Position numbers and translations under genes: made by a program. This document shows positions 38,952-49,200 of a DNA stretch of 64,000 nucleotides, piece after piece. The notes under the pieces are model-generated. The model saw only the letters and a list, made by a program, of their open reading frames with translations. It ran no database searches and had not been told where the DNA came from. Position 1 is the stretch's first letter. Every line of letters begins with the position of its first letter. Source of the DNA: Pontibacterium sinense (GTDB lineage Bacteria; Pseudomonadota; Gammaproteobacteria; Pseudomonadales; Balneatricaceae); assembly GCF_015209595.1 (NCBI RefSeq), contig NZ_JADEYS010000017.1, forward strand, positions 58,742 to 122,741. The letters run 5' to 3'.

Positions 38952-39637
38952 GCAAATGACTCCTTTAATTCTAAAACCTGTGTGATCCAGTGGCCCAGCT
39001 CGTTCAGCTCTTCGGGCGATACTTCGTGGGCTATCGGGTAGTTGTGCCATTCGGGTTCATAACCCTGCTGCTCAAGCTCCAACACCGCCTGCTCTCCCAG
39101 AGAATAGGGCACAACATCATCCATCACACCATGTGCCAGCCAGATCGGCAGCTTGGCATTTACCGCTGTTTTATCTTCGCGGATCTGCTGGCTCGTCGCG
39201 ATATAGGTGGATAACACAACCAAACCGCCCAGACGCTGGGGATAACAAAGCGCAGTATGGTAGGCCACTGCTCCCCCCTGTGAGAAGCCGGCCAGAATAA
39301 TCCGCTCGGGCTGTATTCCCCGTGCGATTTCACGGCTGATCAGCGCATTAACCTGCTCTACTGATACCATCAGGCTGTCTTCATCGATCTTACGTTCGAT
39401 GTCAATCGACAGGATGTCGTACCAGGCAGGCATTGGCCAGCCGTTGTTGATGGTAACCGGGCGCACCGGCGCATGAGGGAATACAAAACGTATCTGCGCC
39501 TCTGCCGGTAAATTGAGAAACGGAACAGCAGGCACAAAATCATCACCACTGGCCCCTAAACCGTGCAGCCATATAACCGCTGCATCAGCTTCACCCTGAG
39601 GTTCAATAATCTCTGTTGGAAGCAGGTTATCTGTCAT
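38948..39637 (-). CDS. phospholipase/carboxylesterase-family esterase
   Basis: This 229-residue protein has the acyl-protein-thioesterase/carboxylesterase pattern: AAVIWLHGLGASGDDF at the N-terminus, nucleophile GFSQGGA (about 118-124), Asp in HGVMDDVVP and His in YPIAHEVS. It hydrolyses small esters in the cytoplasm; physiological substrate unknown. It overlaps both pdxH and slyD by 4 bp, so it is translationally coupled on both sides. Confidence 0.9.
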   Translation of the reverse strand: MTDNLLPTEIIEPQGEADAAVIWLHGLGASGDDFVPAVPFLNLPAEAQIRFVFPHAPVRPVTINNGWPMPAWYDILSIDIERKIDEDSLMVSVEQVNALISREIARGIQPERIILAGFSQGGAVAYHTALCYPQRLGGLVVLSTYIATSQQIREDKTAVNAKLPIWLAHGVMDDVVPYSLGEQAVLELEQQGYEPEWHNYPIAHEVSPEELNELGHWITQVLELKESFA

Positions 39638-40275
39638 GGCTGTAACCGTTCAATGATCCATTGGTTATTTTCAAGGCGATAGATAAAGCGATCATGCAGA
39701 CGATTTTCGCGTCCCTGCCAGAACTCAAAGCGGGTCGGTTTCAAAATATAACCACCCCATTCTTCTGGATGGGGAATGTCTCCGTCCGGATGGGCATCCT
39801 GCAACGCCTGCACCCGCGACTCCAGTGTTTCACGACTGTCCACAACCGCACTCTGACAAGAGGCCGCGGCACTCAGACGGCTACCAACAGGACGCTCGTT
39901 AAAGTATTTCTCACCCTGTTCAAGTGACAACTTTTCCACCGTACCCTGCACACGCACCTGACGTTCCAGACCGTACCAGTAGAACATCAGTTCCGCCTGA
40001 GGATTTTCCGCCAGCTCCTGACCTTTGCGGCTGCGGTAATCGGTATACCAGGCAAATCCCTGATCATCAAAATGCTTCAACAACACAATACGCGCCGATG
40101 GCATACCACTTTGGCTGGCTGTCGCCAGCGTCATTGATGTGGAGTCATCCGGCGAGACCTCTGTCGCCTTTTTCATCCACAGGGCAAACTGCTCTACCGG
40201 ATTATCCTGCAATTCTTCGCGTTGCAGGGCTTTGGCCACATACTCGCGGCGCAAAGCGGTGTAATCGTTGCTCAT
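39634..40275 (-). CDS. pdxH: pyridoxamine 5'-phosphate oxidase
   Basis: This 213-residue FMN enzyme oxidises pyridoxine or pyridoxamine 5'-phosphate to pyridoxal 5'-phosphate. Family motifs: LRREY at the N-terminus, PSARIVLLK and YTDYRSRKG for FMN binding, the ERQVRVQG loop, PVGSRLSAAAS, and the C-terminal FEFWQGRENRLHDRF. Length matches E. coli PdxH (218 aa). GAAGAGA lies upstream of the ATG. It is in a run with a fructosamine-kinase-like gene (43-bp gap) and the esterase. Confidence 0.95.
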   Translation of the reverse strand: MSNDYTALRREYVAKALQREELQDNPVEQFALWMKKATEVSPDDSTSMTLATASQSGMPSARIVLLKHFDDQGFAWYTDYRSRKGQELAENPQAELMFYWYGLERQVRVQGTVEKLSLEQGEKYFNERPVGSRLSAAASCQSAVVDSRETLESRVQALQDAHPDGDIPHPEEWGGYILKPTRFEFWQGRENRLHDRFIYRLENNQWIIERLQP

Positions 40276-40318
40276 CGTCTATCTCTTCATAACAGGTGTG
40301 GGTTCCGGCTCACACGAT

Positions 40319-41170
40319 TTATGTGTAACGCCGGAGAATCGTCTCTACCTCATATTGGTAACTACGACCGAATAGGGAGAGATGGTTCAGTAAATGCCAT
40401 AAATTGTAAAGCTCTATCCGGTCTCGCCAGTCAGGTAAAACCGATGTATTGGCTTCATATGCGTCATAAAAGTCTGGCTCAAACCCACCAAACAAACAGG
40501 TCATCGCCAACTCAGCTTCAGGCCATCCCTGATAAACCGACGGATCAATCAACACTGGCAATCCATCAGGCCCGGAGAGAACATTACCGGACCAGAGGTC
40601 ACCGTGAAGCAGTGCAGGTGCTTGCTCGGGAATAAGGTCCGGCAGGCACTCACTGATGCGTTCAATCCGATTAAGATCACCCAGGGAAAGCAGAGCTTTA
40701 TCCACACAGATTTCGCCCAGATACCGCAGACGGTGTTCAGCAAAGAAACGATACCCATCAGCACATTGAGTATTTGGCTGACGGGTCGCACCACACCAGG
40801 TGTCATGTGCATAACCAAATTGGGTCATCGGCTGACGATGCTGATAGGCCAGCCCCTCACCCAAACGATACATAAACTCAGGCTGACGACGACCGGCGGG
40901 AAGATACTCCATCAACAAACTTTGTTCGGAATACCAGTAAACATACGGAACCTTTAAACCTCCGGCCCGGCCTAGCGCTTCCAATCCGTCCGCTTCCGCA
41001 GCAAACTGAGGCGGCTCAGCATCTTTTTGCTGCTTTAAGAAATACTGCTGACCATCGCTCAGTGTTATGCAGAAGCATTGCGCTATGCAGCCACCACTCA
41101 GAGGGACCTCAGACAGAATACTGAGTGCTTTTGACTCAAGCCAAGCTTGTAAGGCATCGTCAGATAACAT
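40319..41170 (-). CDS. fructosamine-3-kinase family protein
   Basis: The ATG at 41170 (GAGG 9 nt upstream) gives 283 residues; an upstream TTG has no such site. Motifs: YFLKQQKDAEPPQFAAEADGL for ATP-phosphate binding, and LLHGDLWSGNVL (about 187-198) plus LIDPSVYQG as catalytic and metal-binding loops. The family phosphorylates fructosamines or ribulosamines on glycated proteins, allowing their removal. It is divergent from a lipoprotein, with only 21 bp between starts. Confidence 0.88.
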   Translation of the reverse strand: MLSDDALQAWLESKALSILSEVPLSGGCIAQCFCITLSDGQQYFLKQQKDAEPPQFAAEADGLEALGRAGGLKVPYVYWYSEQSLLMEYLPAGRRQPEFMYRLGEGLAYQHRQPMTQFGYAHDTWCGATRQPNTQCADGYRFFAEHRLRYLGEICVDKALLSLGDLNRIERISECLPDLIPEQAPALLHGDLWSGNVLSGPDGLPVLIDPSVYQGWPEAELAMTCLFGGFEPDFYDAYEANTSVLPDWRDRIELYNLWHLLNHLSLFGRSYQYEVETILRRYT

Positions 41171-41191
41171 ACAAAGGAACCTCAGCAACCC

Positions 41192-41893
41192 ATGGATCTT
41201 CGTGTGAATATACGTATTGCTCTACTGATAATTGTGGCGCTTTTTGTCTCCGGATGCAGTCCTGATAACGTCCGCTCCTTTGATATCCGCAATCTTGCCA
41301 AGTCAGACATCGATATGGTTGCCGATAGCCACCGTCAGGAACTGAACAAACTGATCCGTCAATTGACGACCAAACTCTATAAACGTAACCCGCGGGAACT
41401 GTCTAAAACACCGCGTATGACGGTTGATCTGCGCGTGCAACAGATTCTGGCCCCACCACCCTCAGGCGGTTATCCCGAACTACAGGGACGTTCTGGAAAT
41501 GATGCGATGCAACTGGCACTGACTGAAAGCTACCGTGGTGACCGGGTATTTGCCCTGATGGCAGGGATTCGCTCAATGATTGATGCCGCCTTTGGTTACA
41601 AGCAGGAATTTTTCCTGTTGGACGAACTCGACCAGCAAAAGCTCTACAACAGTGCCCGAAATCTGGAAACCGTAGCCTGGCAGCTGAACAACCGTAAGAA
41701 CGCATCAGGACAGCCGTTACTGCTGGCTAACGGTATCTCCCGCGAGGGGATCACTAATCTCAGTTTTGAACGGGTGTTAGGTAAAATGATTGCCCTGCAA
41801 GATATGCTGGCAACGATCATCGCAGATACAACGGACCGTAACATTAAGAACGTTGTACATAAGGCCGCATCGCTGACCTTCCTGCCGATCTAA
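41192..41893 (+). CDS. hypothetical lipoprotein
   Basis: This 233-residue protein begins with a lipobox (LFVSGC, Cys 22), so it is an anchored envelope protein. The mature part is helical, with QELNKLIRQLTTKLYKRNPREL and RGDRVFALMAGIRSMIDAAFGY. This pattern appears in conserved gammaproteobacterial lipoproteins, but I cannot name a family. It ends at a terminator. Only 21 bp separate its start from the kinase gene, so their promoters overlap the coding regions. Confidence 0.72.
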   Translation: MDLRVNIRIALLIIVALFVSGCSPDNVRSFDIRNLAKSDIDMVADSHRQELNKLIRQLTTKLYKRNPRELSKTPRMTVDLRVQQILAPPPSGGYPELQGRSGNDAMQLALTESYRGDRVFALMAGIRSMIDAAFGYKQEFFLLDELDQQKLYNSARNLETVAWQLNNRKNASGQPLLLANGISREGITNLSFERVLGKMIALQDMLATIIADTTDRNIKNVVHKAASLTFLPI

Positions 41894-41896
41894 ACG

Positions 41897-41924
41897 AAAA
41901 AGGCGCAGTTCATCCGCGCCTTTT
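41897..41924 (+). terminator. rho-independent terminator
   Basis: GGCGC and GCGCC with flanking AAAA/TTTT arms form a stem after the lipoprotein stop. It can act on both strands, as the next gene converges from the right. Confidence 0.75.
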
Positions 41925-41957
41925 AATCAACTCTCTGTTTGTCCGATCACGTTCCGC

Positions 41958-42608
41958 TTAACGGCTTTCCATCGACCGGATAAACGCATCGGACTCTTTA
42001 ATCGCCAGCTGCATATCCCGCATCAGCAGATTGATCTCCTGACGCATTCCGCTGAATTCACCCTTCAACGCACCAATCGCACGGGCATTGAGGTTATGCT
42101 TGAGATACAGCACGTTGTCCTGCAACGAAGACAGGACCGGATCCATACGTTTCTCTGCGCGCTTCATACTGCGTAACAGTTCAGCGTAACGCTGACGGGT
42201 CTCACGTAACTTACGGGCACTCTGGTTGCGCAGATCCCGGCTGCTGTACTTCTCCAGCTCCTCGTTCCACTCTTCAAACAGATCCTCGGCAACAGTCTCG
42301 ACTTTTTCGATGCGGTTACGTACATCAGAAGCCGCATCCACACTGTCGTCATACTCGGCTTTCAGCTCGTTGTAGACCTTATCAAGCTGACCACCATCAA
42401 ACTGCACCACTGAACGAAACTGCTCCAGTGCATCCTGAAACTGTTCCTGCGCGTCGGCTTGTGAGTCGCGAGCATCCACAACCCGGTCCACCAGGATGTC
42501 CCGTTTATGTACCCCAACCTGCTCCATCGCTGAATAGTAAGCCGTTTGGCAACCAGTCAAAGCAACCAGCAGCACGCTGCCCAGCAAAGCACGAGATATC
42601 AGTTTCAT
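41958..42608 (-). CDS. DUF2959 lipoprotein
   Basis: This 216-residue protein has lipobox LTGC (Cys 20) and a long helical body. The segments EQVGVHKRDILVDRVVDAR and SALQDNVLYLKHNLNARAIGAL-like text match the DUF2959 family. It is predicted to be an envelope lipoprotein with coiled coils; function unknown. Its start overlaps the kinase stop by 4 bp, so it is translated with it. Confidence 0.88.
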   Translation of the reverse strand: MKLISRALLGSVLLVALTGCQTAYYSAMEQVGVHKRDILVDRVVDARDSQADAQEQFQDALEQFRSVVQFDGGQLDKVYNELKAEYDDSVDAASDVRNRIEKVETVAEDLFEEWNEELEKYSSRDLRNQSARKLRETRQRYAELLRSMKRAEKRMDPVLSSLQDNVLYLKHNLNARAIGALKGEFSGMRQEINLLMRDMQLAIKESDAFIRSMESR

Positions 42609-43618
42609 GAGTGTCCTTCCGTTTCTTCCAGTGGTTTATTGATCTGGATATCAAAAATCTTATGGTTATCGTTCAAGAGCAGCGTCACATCTGCTCGTCC
42701 CGGCATCTCATCCAGCATATGGCGGGTCAGTCGTTCGTAATGCTGGATAAAACGTTTGATCTGCCCTTCGTCCATGATCCGCAGGTGGTCCGTGGGCTGC
42801 TGCGTATCGTAGATATATTTCACCCGCTCAGCCAGTTTCTTCTCCTGCAAAGAACGCCATTCAAAAACAGCATCCATGCTAGGTACTTTCAGCATCAGCA
42901 AGACGTCCATCATCTCGTACAGGTTTGCATACTCGGCCTGCAATTGAGCATTAACGTAACGGCGCCAAGCCGCGTCCTGGTCTTCATGCTGTTCCAGTTC
43001 ATTGATTGCAGACGACAACGCGTCCTCGGTCTGTGGAGTTGCCCCCACACACCACCCCTCAAGCACAATCACATCGGCCGGACCAAACCATTCCTGCCAC
43101 ACTTCAGAGGAACAACGATCATCGATCGATTTATCAAACACCGGAATCTTCGTGACCCGGCTATCATCACCACTGCACAGGGATTCCAGAATATCGATCC
43201 CAAGCTGAACGTCATGTGTACCGGGCACACCCCGCGTGGCTAACAATGGGTGGATATCTTCACCCAACTGTTCGCGTTCAGCATGAGTGCGGTACAGATC
43301 ATCAATGGAAAAACCCACAACCTTGAGGTCGAATCCTTCGGTCAGAATCACTTCCAGCAGGTTAAACAGGGTTGATTTACCAGCGCCTTGCGCCCCGTTA
43401 ATCCCCACGACCAATGGTCCGGGTTGTAGCTGTTTACGACGCGCCAGCCACGCCCCCAACGGCACATAAATAGACTCAAACATCTCCACCAACCCGATAT
43501 CCACTTTCAGGGATTCGAGGGTGGAGGCAAACGCCTTTTCAACCGCATCAACGGCATAACGGCGCTCTTTATAACTGAGACAAAGCTGCTCTTCAGGCCA
43601 GTGGGTTAATACACTCAT
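42605..43618 (-). CDS. D-glycerate 3-kinase-like P-loop kinase
   Basis: This 337-residue protein has a Walker A loop GINGAQGAGKST (about 73-84), FSIDDLYRTHAERE, then GVPGTHD and VFDKSIDDR (substrate loop), and VIVLEGWCVG. It matches the plant-type glycerate kinase (GLYK/YGR205W) family, which makes 3-phosphoglycerate from D-glycerate. No photorespiratory-like genes are adjacent. It is coupled to the DUF2959 gene. Substrate assigned by family only. Confidence 0.82.
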   Translation of the reverse strand: MSVLTHWPEEQLCLSYKERRYAVDAVEKAFASTLESLKVDIGLVEMFESIYVPLGAWLARRKQLQPGPLVVGINGAQGAGKSTLFNLLEVILTEGFDLKVVGFSIDDLYRTHAEREQLGEDIHPLLATRGVPGTHDVQLGIDILESLCSGDDSRVTKIPVFDKSIDDRCSSEVWQEWFGPADVIVLEGWCVGATPQTEDALSSAINELEQHEDQDAAWRRYVNAQLQAEYANLYEMMDVLLMLKVPSMDAVFEWRSLQEKKLAERVKYIYDTQQPTDHLRIMDEGQIKRFIQHYERLTRHMLDEMPGRADVTLLLNDNHKIFDIQINKPLEETEGHS

Positions 43619-43661
43619 CGATACCTCTACAACACGTTATTATTATAATGTTTAGCCTTAG

Positions 43662-43924
43662 GGAACCTGCGAACAAGTCCGAAACACCTCTGGCATTCAG
43701 AGCAATTCGAGATCAAGGCAACGGTTACAGCCATGCTGGTTGCCTGGCGAAAACCGTTAACACAGAGATCGGGGTGCTCTGAATGCCCCGTCGGGCGGTA
43801 GCTAAAACAGTTTTCTGCTTTGTCAGGAAGCTTGGAAAGGACCAGCCATTCCGCTGCGCTTCCTTTCGCGCATTAAGCTGTTTTAGCTACCGCAGAGAAA
43901 GTCTCGGACTTATTCGCAGGTTCC
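43662..43924. mobile_element. 263-bp IS5-type MITE
   Basis: The element has terminal inverted repeats starting GGAACCTGCGAA (about 21 of 22 bp paired) and a 4-bp target duplication TTAG on both sides (43658-43661 and 43925-43928). The IS5 ends begin GGAAGGTGCGAA, and IS5-group elements duplicate YTAR targets; both agree. There is no transposase. Inside is a second inverted repeat (CGGTAGCTAAAACAG at 43796-43810 with its complement at 43878-43892). It is a non-autonomous derivative needing a transposase elsewhere. The insertion point touches the stop codon of the next gene. Confidence 0.85.
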
Positions 43925-44773
43925 TTAGCGCTGATGTCGGCGCAACCAGTCTTGCACCCAGTGGATCTGATCATCTTCCATCAAAGACGGCGCATGCCCA
44001 ATACCTGGCAGGCTTAATAGCTCCATCTCAGGTCGTTGTGCCTGCATCTGCCGCACCGTATCGGCGCTGAGGATATCTGATTCCTCGCCCCAGATCAGCG
44101 CCTGGTGACAATTCACAGCCTGCCAGAAGAGTGAAAGATCGATGTCATTCGCGGCATTGGCTGCCGTGGCGGTCGCGATGGCCGGATCATAATGAATCGC
44201 CAGCTGTCCGTCGTCCAATTCCCGCACTCCATGCCTGGCCAGATGAGCCCACTGCTGATCACTGATATTTTTCAGGGCGGTGTAGTTCGTACGCATGAAC
44301 TGTTCGACCTCTTGCATGGAGGCAAAACGTTTATCGCCCAGATATCCACTGATGCGCTGTAATGCACTGCTGGGGATAAAACTACCCACATCATTGATAA
44401 TCAGACTGTGGATAGGTGAATTTGGCATCGCCGCCAGACACATCCCGATAATGCCACCCATGGATGTGCCCAACCAATCGACTTTATCAACGTTCAGGCG
44501 CGCTAACAGCGTAGTCATATCACTCAGATACTGAGGGATGCCGTACTCCGCGCCTGCCGGTAACCAATCAGATGTACCACGCCCCACCACATCCGGACAA
44601 ATAACACGGTAGTCCCGCGCCAGTACTTTGGCGATATCATCAAAATCACGGCTATTGCGCGCCAGGCCATGTACGCACACCAGCACCCGATCATTTTCGG
44701 CGCTGCCCCACTGACGGTAAACCATGCGGTGAAAACCCTGCCCATTCAGGCAGAGCACTGAATCCGTATGCAT
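43925..44773 (-). CDS. alpha/beta hydrolase
   Basis: This 282-residue protein has the oxyanion segment VHGLARNSRDFD, nucleophile elbow GTSMGG (about 104-109), acid in WGEESDI and His in LPGIGHAPSLM (about 263). It is cytoplasmic, since no signal is seen. GGGAGG lies upstream of the ATG. Its TAA stop lies in the target duplication created by the adjacent MITE. Substrate unknown; the fold covers esterases, dehalogenases and C-C hydrolases. Confidence 0.88.
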   Translation of the reverse strand: MHTDSVLCLNGQGFHRMVYRQWGSAENDRVLVCVHGLARNSRDFDDIAKVLARDYRVICPDVVGRGTSDWLPAGAEYGIPQYLSDMTTLLARLNVDKVDWLGTSMGGIIGMCLAAMPNSPIHSLIINDVGSFIPSSALQRISGYLGDKRFASMQEVEQFMRTNYTALKNISDQQWAHLARHGVRELDDGQLAIHYDPAIATATAANAANDIDLSLFWQAVNCHQALIWGEESDILSADTVRQMQAQRPEMELLSLPGIGHAPSLMEDDQIHWVQDWLRRHQR

Positions 44774-44998
44774 TGATTGCCTCCCTGCGTGGCACAGAAG
44801 GTTCCTGTGTACGCCGTAGATGATTGAACTAAATAAGAAAGTGGTTCGTACTGGTTCATACTGTAAGGAATCTAAAGTATCACGCGGTTAAGAATTGTAA
44901 AGTTGGCTGGTAGCAACATGAATATCCGCTAATATAGGGCGACGGTTAATGTTATAAGGCCCGCACCCCATGCGGACATACAGGGATATACTGAATCT

Positions 44999-46279
44999 AT
45001 GACGCAGGCTCTTCAGTCGGGGCAACAACGCACCCGTTCATCCACGTTTTTGAAATGGCTGCTGCCACTGTTGTTTATCGCCATGGCAGTCGCTGTTTTC
45101 ATGTATATGCGCGCAACCAAACCGCAGGCGCCTTCGCGCCCGGTTGCTGAAAAGATCTGGGCCGTCAGCGTCACACCAGCCAGTCTCGAAGCGCATCAGC
45201 CTGAACTGGTCCTGTATGGCAAAGTGGAAACGCCACGCATGAGTACGCTGTCTGCAGCGGTGACAGCCTATGTACAAACCGCCCCCACCGATGCCGGACG
45301 CACCTTTAGCGCCGACGAAACCCTGCTGCAACTGGACGACCGCGACATTCGCCTGCTGGTTGCCCAGCGTGAAGCCGACCTGCGTAATGCTGAAGCCCAG
45401 CTATCAGCCGAGAATGTGCGCTATAACGCGGATCTGAAAGCACTTAAGATCGAAAAGAACCTACTGGCACTGAGCAAGCAGAGTGTCAGCCGAATCGAAA
45501 ACCTCAACAAACGGAACCTGACCAGTCAGGAGCAGCTCGACAACGCCCGTCGCAGCGCTCAGCAACAAGCGTTATCTCTGAATACCCGCCAGCAGGCGAT
45601 CAATGATCACCCCAACCGCCTGAAACAGATCACCGCCAGTATTACCCGCACACAAGCGCTCTACGACACCGCATTGCTGGATCTGGAGCGCACCCGTATC
45701 AGCACGGCATTTGATGGACGGATCGCTCAACTGCATGTAGCACCGGGTGACCGGGTACGCAGCGGTGATCCACTCTTGACTGTTTACGGCCTTGACCGGC
45801 TTGAAGTACGCGCACAGGTGCCTTCCCGCATACTGCCGCTGATTCGTAATGCACTGAATGACCAGGGCACGATCAGCGCCAGCAGTCAGCTGGATGGACA
45901 AGCATTAGCGCTACAACTGGATCGTATGGCCGGTGAGGTCAACAGTGGCCGTGCCGGGGTAGATGCTTTTTTCCGGATCGAGTCCAGCAACCCGCTGCCG
46001 GAACCCGGCCGATCCGTGGCGATTGACCTGAAATTGCCCGTGCAGCAAAACGTTGTCGCGCTGCCACCGCAGGCCCTGTACGGCACCAACCGTATCTACC
46101 GGATTGTCGATGATCGACTGGAAGCCATCGACGTAGAACGTGTGGGCGACATCACCACCGACAGCGGTAAAACCCGCATTCTGGTGCGCAGTGCCGATCT
46201 GCAACAAGGTGACAGCGTTGTTACGACCCAGCTACCGAACGCAATCTCGGGTCTGAAAGTACGTGAGGCCGGAAAATGA
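44999..46279 (+). CDS. RND efflux periplasmic adaptor subunit
   Basis: This 426-residue protein has one N-terminal membrane anchor (about 20-38), a lipoyl-type first half (KVETPRMSTLSAAVTAYV), a long coiled-coil hairpin (about 110-220), then the beta-barrel region with FDGRIAQLHVAPGDRVRSGDPLLTVYGLD. It bridges the inner-membrane pump to an outer-membrane channel. Its stop overlaps the pump start by 4 bp. No channel gene is present here. Confidence 0.92.
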   Translation: MTQALQSGQQRTRSSTFLKWLLPLLFIAMAVAVFMYMRATKPQAPSRPVAEKIWAVSVTPASLEAHQPELVLYGKVETPRMSTLSAAVTAYVQTAPTDAGRTFSADETLLQLDDRDIRLLVAQREADLRNAEAQLSAENVRYNADLKALKIEKNLLALSKQSVSRIENLNKRNLTSQEQLDNARRSAQQQALSLNTRQQAINDHPNRLKQITASITRTQALYDTALLDLERTRISTAFDGRIAQLHVAPGDRVRSGDPLLTVYGLDRLEVRAQVPSRILPLIRNALNDQGTISASSQLDGQALALQLDRMAGEVNSGRAGVDAFFRIESSNPLPEPGRSVAIDLKLPVQQNVVALPPQALYGTNRIYRIVDDRLEAIDVERVGDITTDSGKTRILVRSADLQQGDSVVTTQLPNAISGLKVREAGK

Positions 46280-49200
46280 AAACCTATCAGGGACCGCTGC
46301 AAAATCTGACAGCGGTTTTTGCTTCACACCGGGTAGCCGCCAATTTGCTCATGGTGCTGATGATTCTCGCCGGCATCTGGGGCATCAAGAAGCTTAATAC
46401 CCAGTTCTTTCCCAACTTTGAATTGGATATCATCACTATTCAGGTGACATGGAGTGGCGCAGCCGCTGAAGATATCGAGCGCTCGATCATCCTGCCGATT
46501 GAGGAAGAGCTAAAATCCCTGCCCGATATCGATACCTACTACTCAACCGCCAATCAGAGCATTGCCTCAATCCGTCTGGAAGTGAAAGAGGATGCGGACA
46601 GCGACTTCCTGCTCGATGAAGTGAAGCAGAAGATCGACAGCATTGAGCAAGACCTGCCCGGAGATGCCGAACGTCCACTGGTACAGAAGATCATCCGTTA
46701 CGAAAATGTCGCCAGTCTGCTGGTGTCAGGCGATAACGTCACCCTGGACGAATTGCGGCCGATGGTGCGTGACTTTGAACACCAGCTGCTTCAGGTGGGA
46801 CTGAGTAAGATTGAATTCACCGGTCTGCCTGATCAGGAGATCGCTATTCAGGTGCCATCACACCAACTGCATGAGCTGGATATGACCCTGAACAATGTGG
46901 CCACCAGCATCCAGCAACGCAGTATCGACCTGCCGGCAGGCACCGCCGCCAAGGGAGATGGTTCACGTCAGATTCGTAGTTTGAGCCAGCAACGTGACGT
47001 TGAAGGCTTCCGCCAGCTGCCCCTGTTTACTGACGAGAGTGGTCGTCTGATCCGCTTGGGCGATGTCGCCGATATTGACCTGCGCCCCAAAGACAAACAG
47101 ATCGAGCTGTTCTATCAGGGCTCACCCGCGGTACTGGTACGCGTACGCCGTACCGAAAACGAAGACACCCTGAAAACCGCTAAAGTCCTCAACGACTGGC
47201 TGGAAAAAACGCAACCCCTGCTGCCACCCAACATAAAAATTATCGCCTTTGACGAACGCTGGCAGCCGGTAAAAGAACGTATCAACCTATTGCTGAAAAA
47301 CGGTTTGGGTGGTCTGGCGCTGGTCATCTGTATCCTTTTCCTGTTCCTCAACGCCCGTGTCGCCGCGTGGGTTACCGTGGGGATACCGATCTCCTTCCTC
47401 GCCACACTGGCGGTGCTGTATGTCATCGGCGGCTCGATTAATATGATCAGCCTGTTTGGTTTGATTATGGCCCTGGGGATCATTGTGGATGATGCGATTG
47501 TGGTCGGCGAAGACACCCTCACCCACTTGAAGATGGGGGAACCGGGCCTACAGGCATCGATTGGTGGTGCCCACCGGATGCTGGCGCCCGTCATGGCCTC
47601 GTCCATGACGACCATTGCCGCCTTCCTGCCCTTGCTGCTGCTCGAAGGACGCATTGGTAATATCCTGATCGATATTCCCACGATCATTATCTGCGTGATT
47701 GTGGCCTCGCTGATCGAATGTTTTCTGATCCTGCCTGGGCATCTGCATCACAGCCTGCACAAAGCCTCGGATCTGCATCCGTCCAAACTGCGTCTTAAAC
47801 TGGATGCCGGTTTTGAACACTTCCGCGATAAGATCTTCCGCCCCATTGTGACGTGGGCGCTAGAATTTCGCTGGGCCACCATTTTCGGTGCATTCGCTAT
47901 CTTCCTAGTCGCAATAGCGCTGGTTGCAGGTGGCCGTATCAAGTTTAACTTTTTCCCAGCCGTTGAACGGGAAAGTATTACCGCCAACGTGCAGTTTGCT
48001 GCCGGTACCGATCGCGCCAGTGTGTCGGGCTTTCTGAATCATCTGGATACAACGTTGTGGGAAACCGACGCAGAGCTGGACGAAAATGTAGTTAAAGTCG
48101 CCTTTATTCAGGAACGACAGGCCGATTTTAGCCGCACCAGCGTGAACTCGTTTAAAGGCGATGAATTCGGTGCCCTGAAGATCGAGGTGTATTCCGCCGA
48201 CAGTCGTGTCACCACCAATAAACAATTGATTGCCGCATGGCGGGAACGTATTCAGCTGCCACCGGGGATCGAAAAATTCTCTATCGATCAGGCACGCTCA
48301 GGGCCGTCCGGCAAACCGATTGAGGTCAAACTGACCGGCCCCAACATGGACAACCTGAAAGCCGCATCACTGGAGCTGCAAGATGTTCTGAAAAGCTACA
48401 ATGGCTTATCTAACGTGGATGACGATCTGCCATTTGGTAAGTCTCAGCTGATCTATGAACTCACCCCTGCGGGTAAAGCCGCAGGACTGACGCTACAAGC
48501 GGTGGGTCGCCAGTTACGCGCCTCATTTGATGGTATTGAAGTACAAAGCTTCTATACCGGTCAGGAAGAGGTCGAGGTCCGGGTCGTACTACCGAATGCC
48601 GAACGTGACCGCTTACGCGCAGTGGAACAGCTACCGATCATCCTGCCGAATGGCGGTACCACCTTGCTGGCGAACGTTGTGCAGTTCCGTGCCAAACAAG
48701 GCCTGGATACCCTGCAGCGCGTAGACGGTCAGCTGGCACTCAATGTCACGGCGGATCTGGATGAGGCCGCGGCCAATGCCAACGAGATTATTGCCTCACT
48801 CAAAGCTAAAGAGCTGGACACCATTACCAGCCGGTACGGTATTCAGGCCTCCTTCGAAGGCGCTAACAAGCGTGAACGCCGTACCATGGCCGACATGCAG
48901 ATGGGCGTATTCCTGGCACTGACACTGATCTTTATCATTCTGGCCTGGGTATTCGCATCCTACACCTGGCCGATTGCAATCATGCTCGCGATTCCGCTGG
49001 GTCTGACCGGCGCTATTCTCGGACATGGCTTGCTGGGTATTGATCTGACTATTCTGTCGCTGTTTGGCTTCTTTGGACTCTCAGGCATCGTAATTAATGA
49101 CTCTATCGTCCTGATCACCTTTTATAAGAAGCTGCGTAGTGATGGTATGGAAGTACGCGAAGCGGTGATTGAAGCGGCCTGTCAGCGTCTGCGAGCTGTA

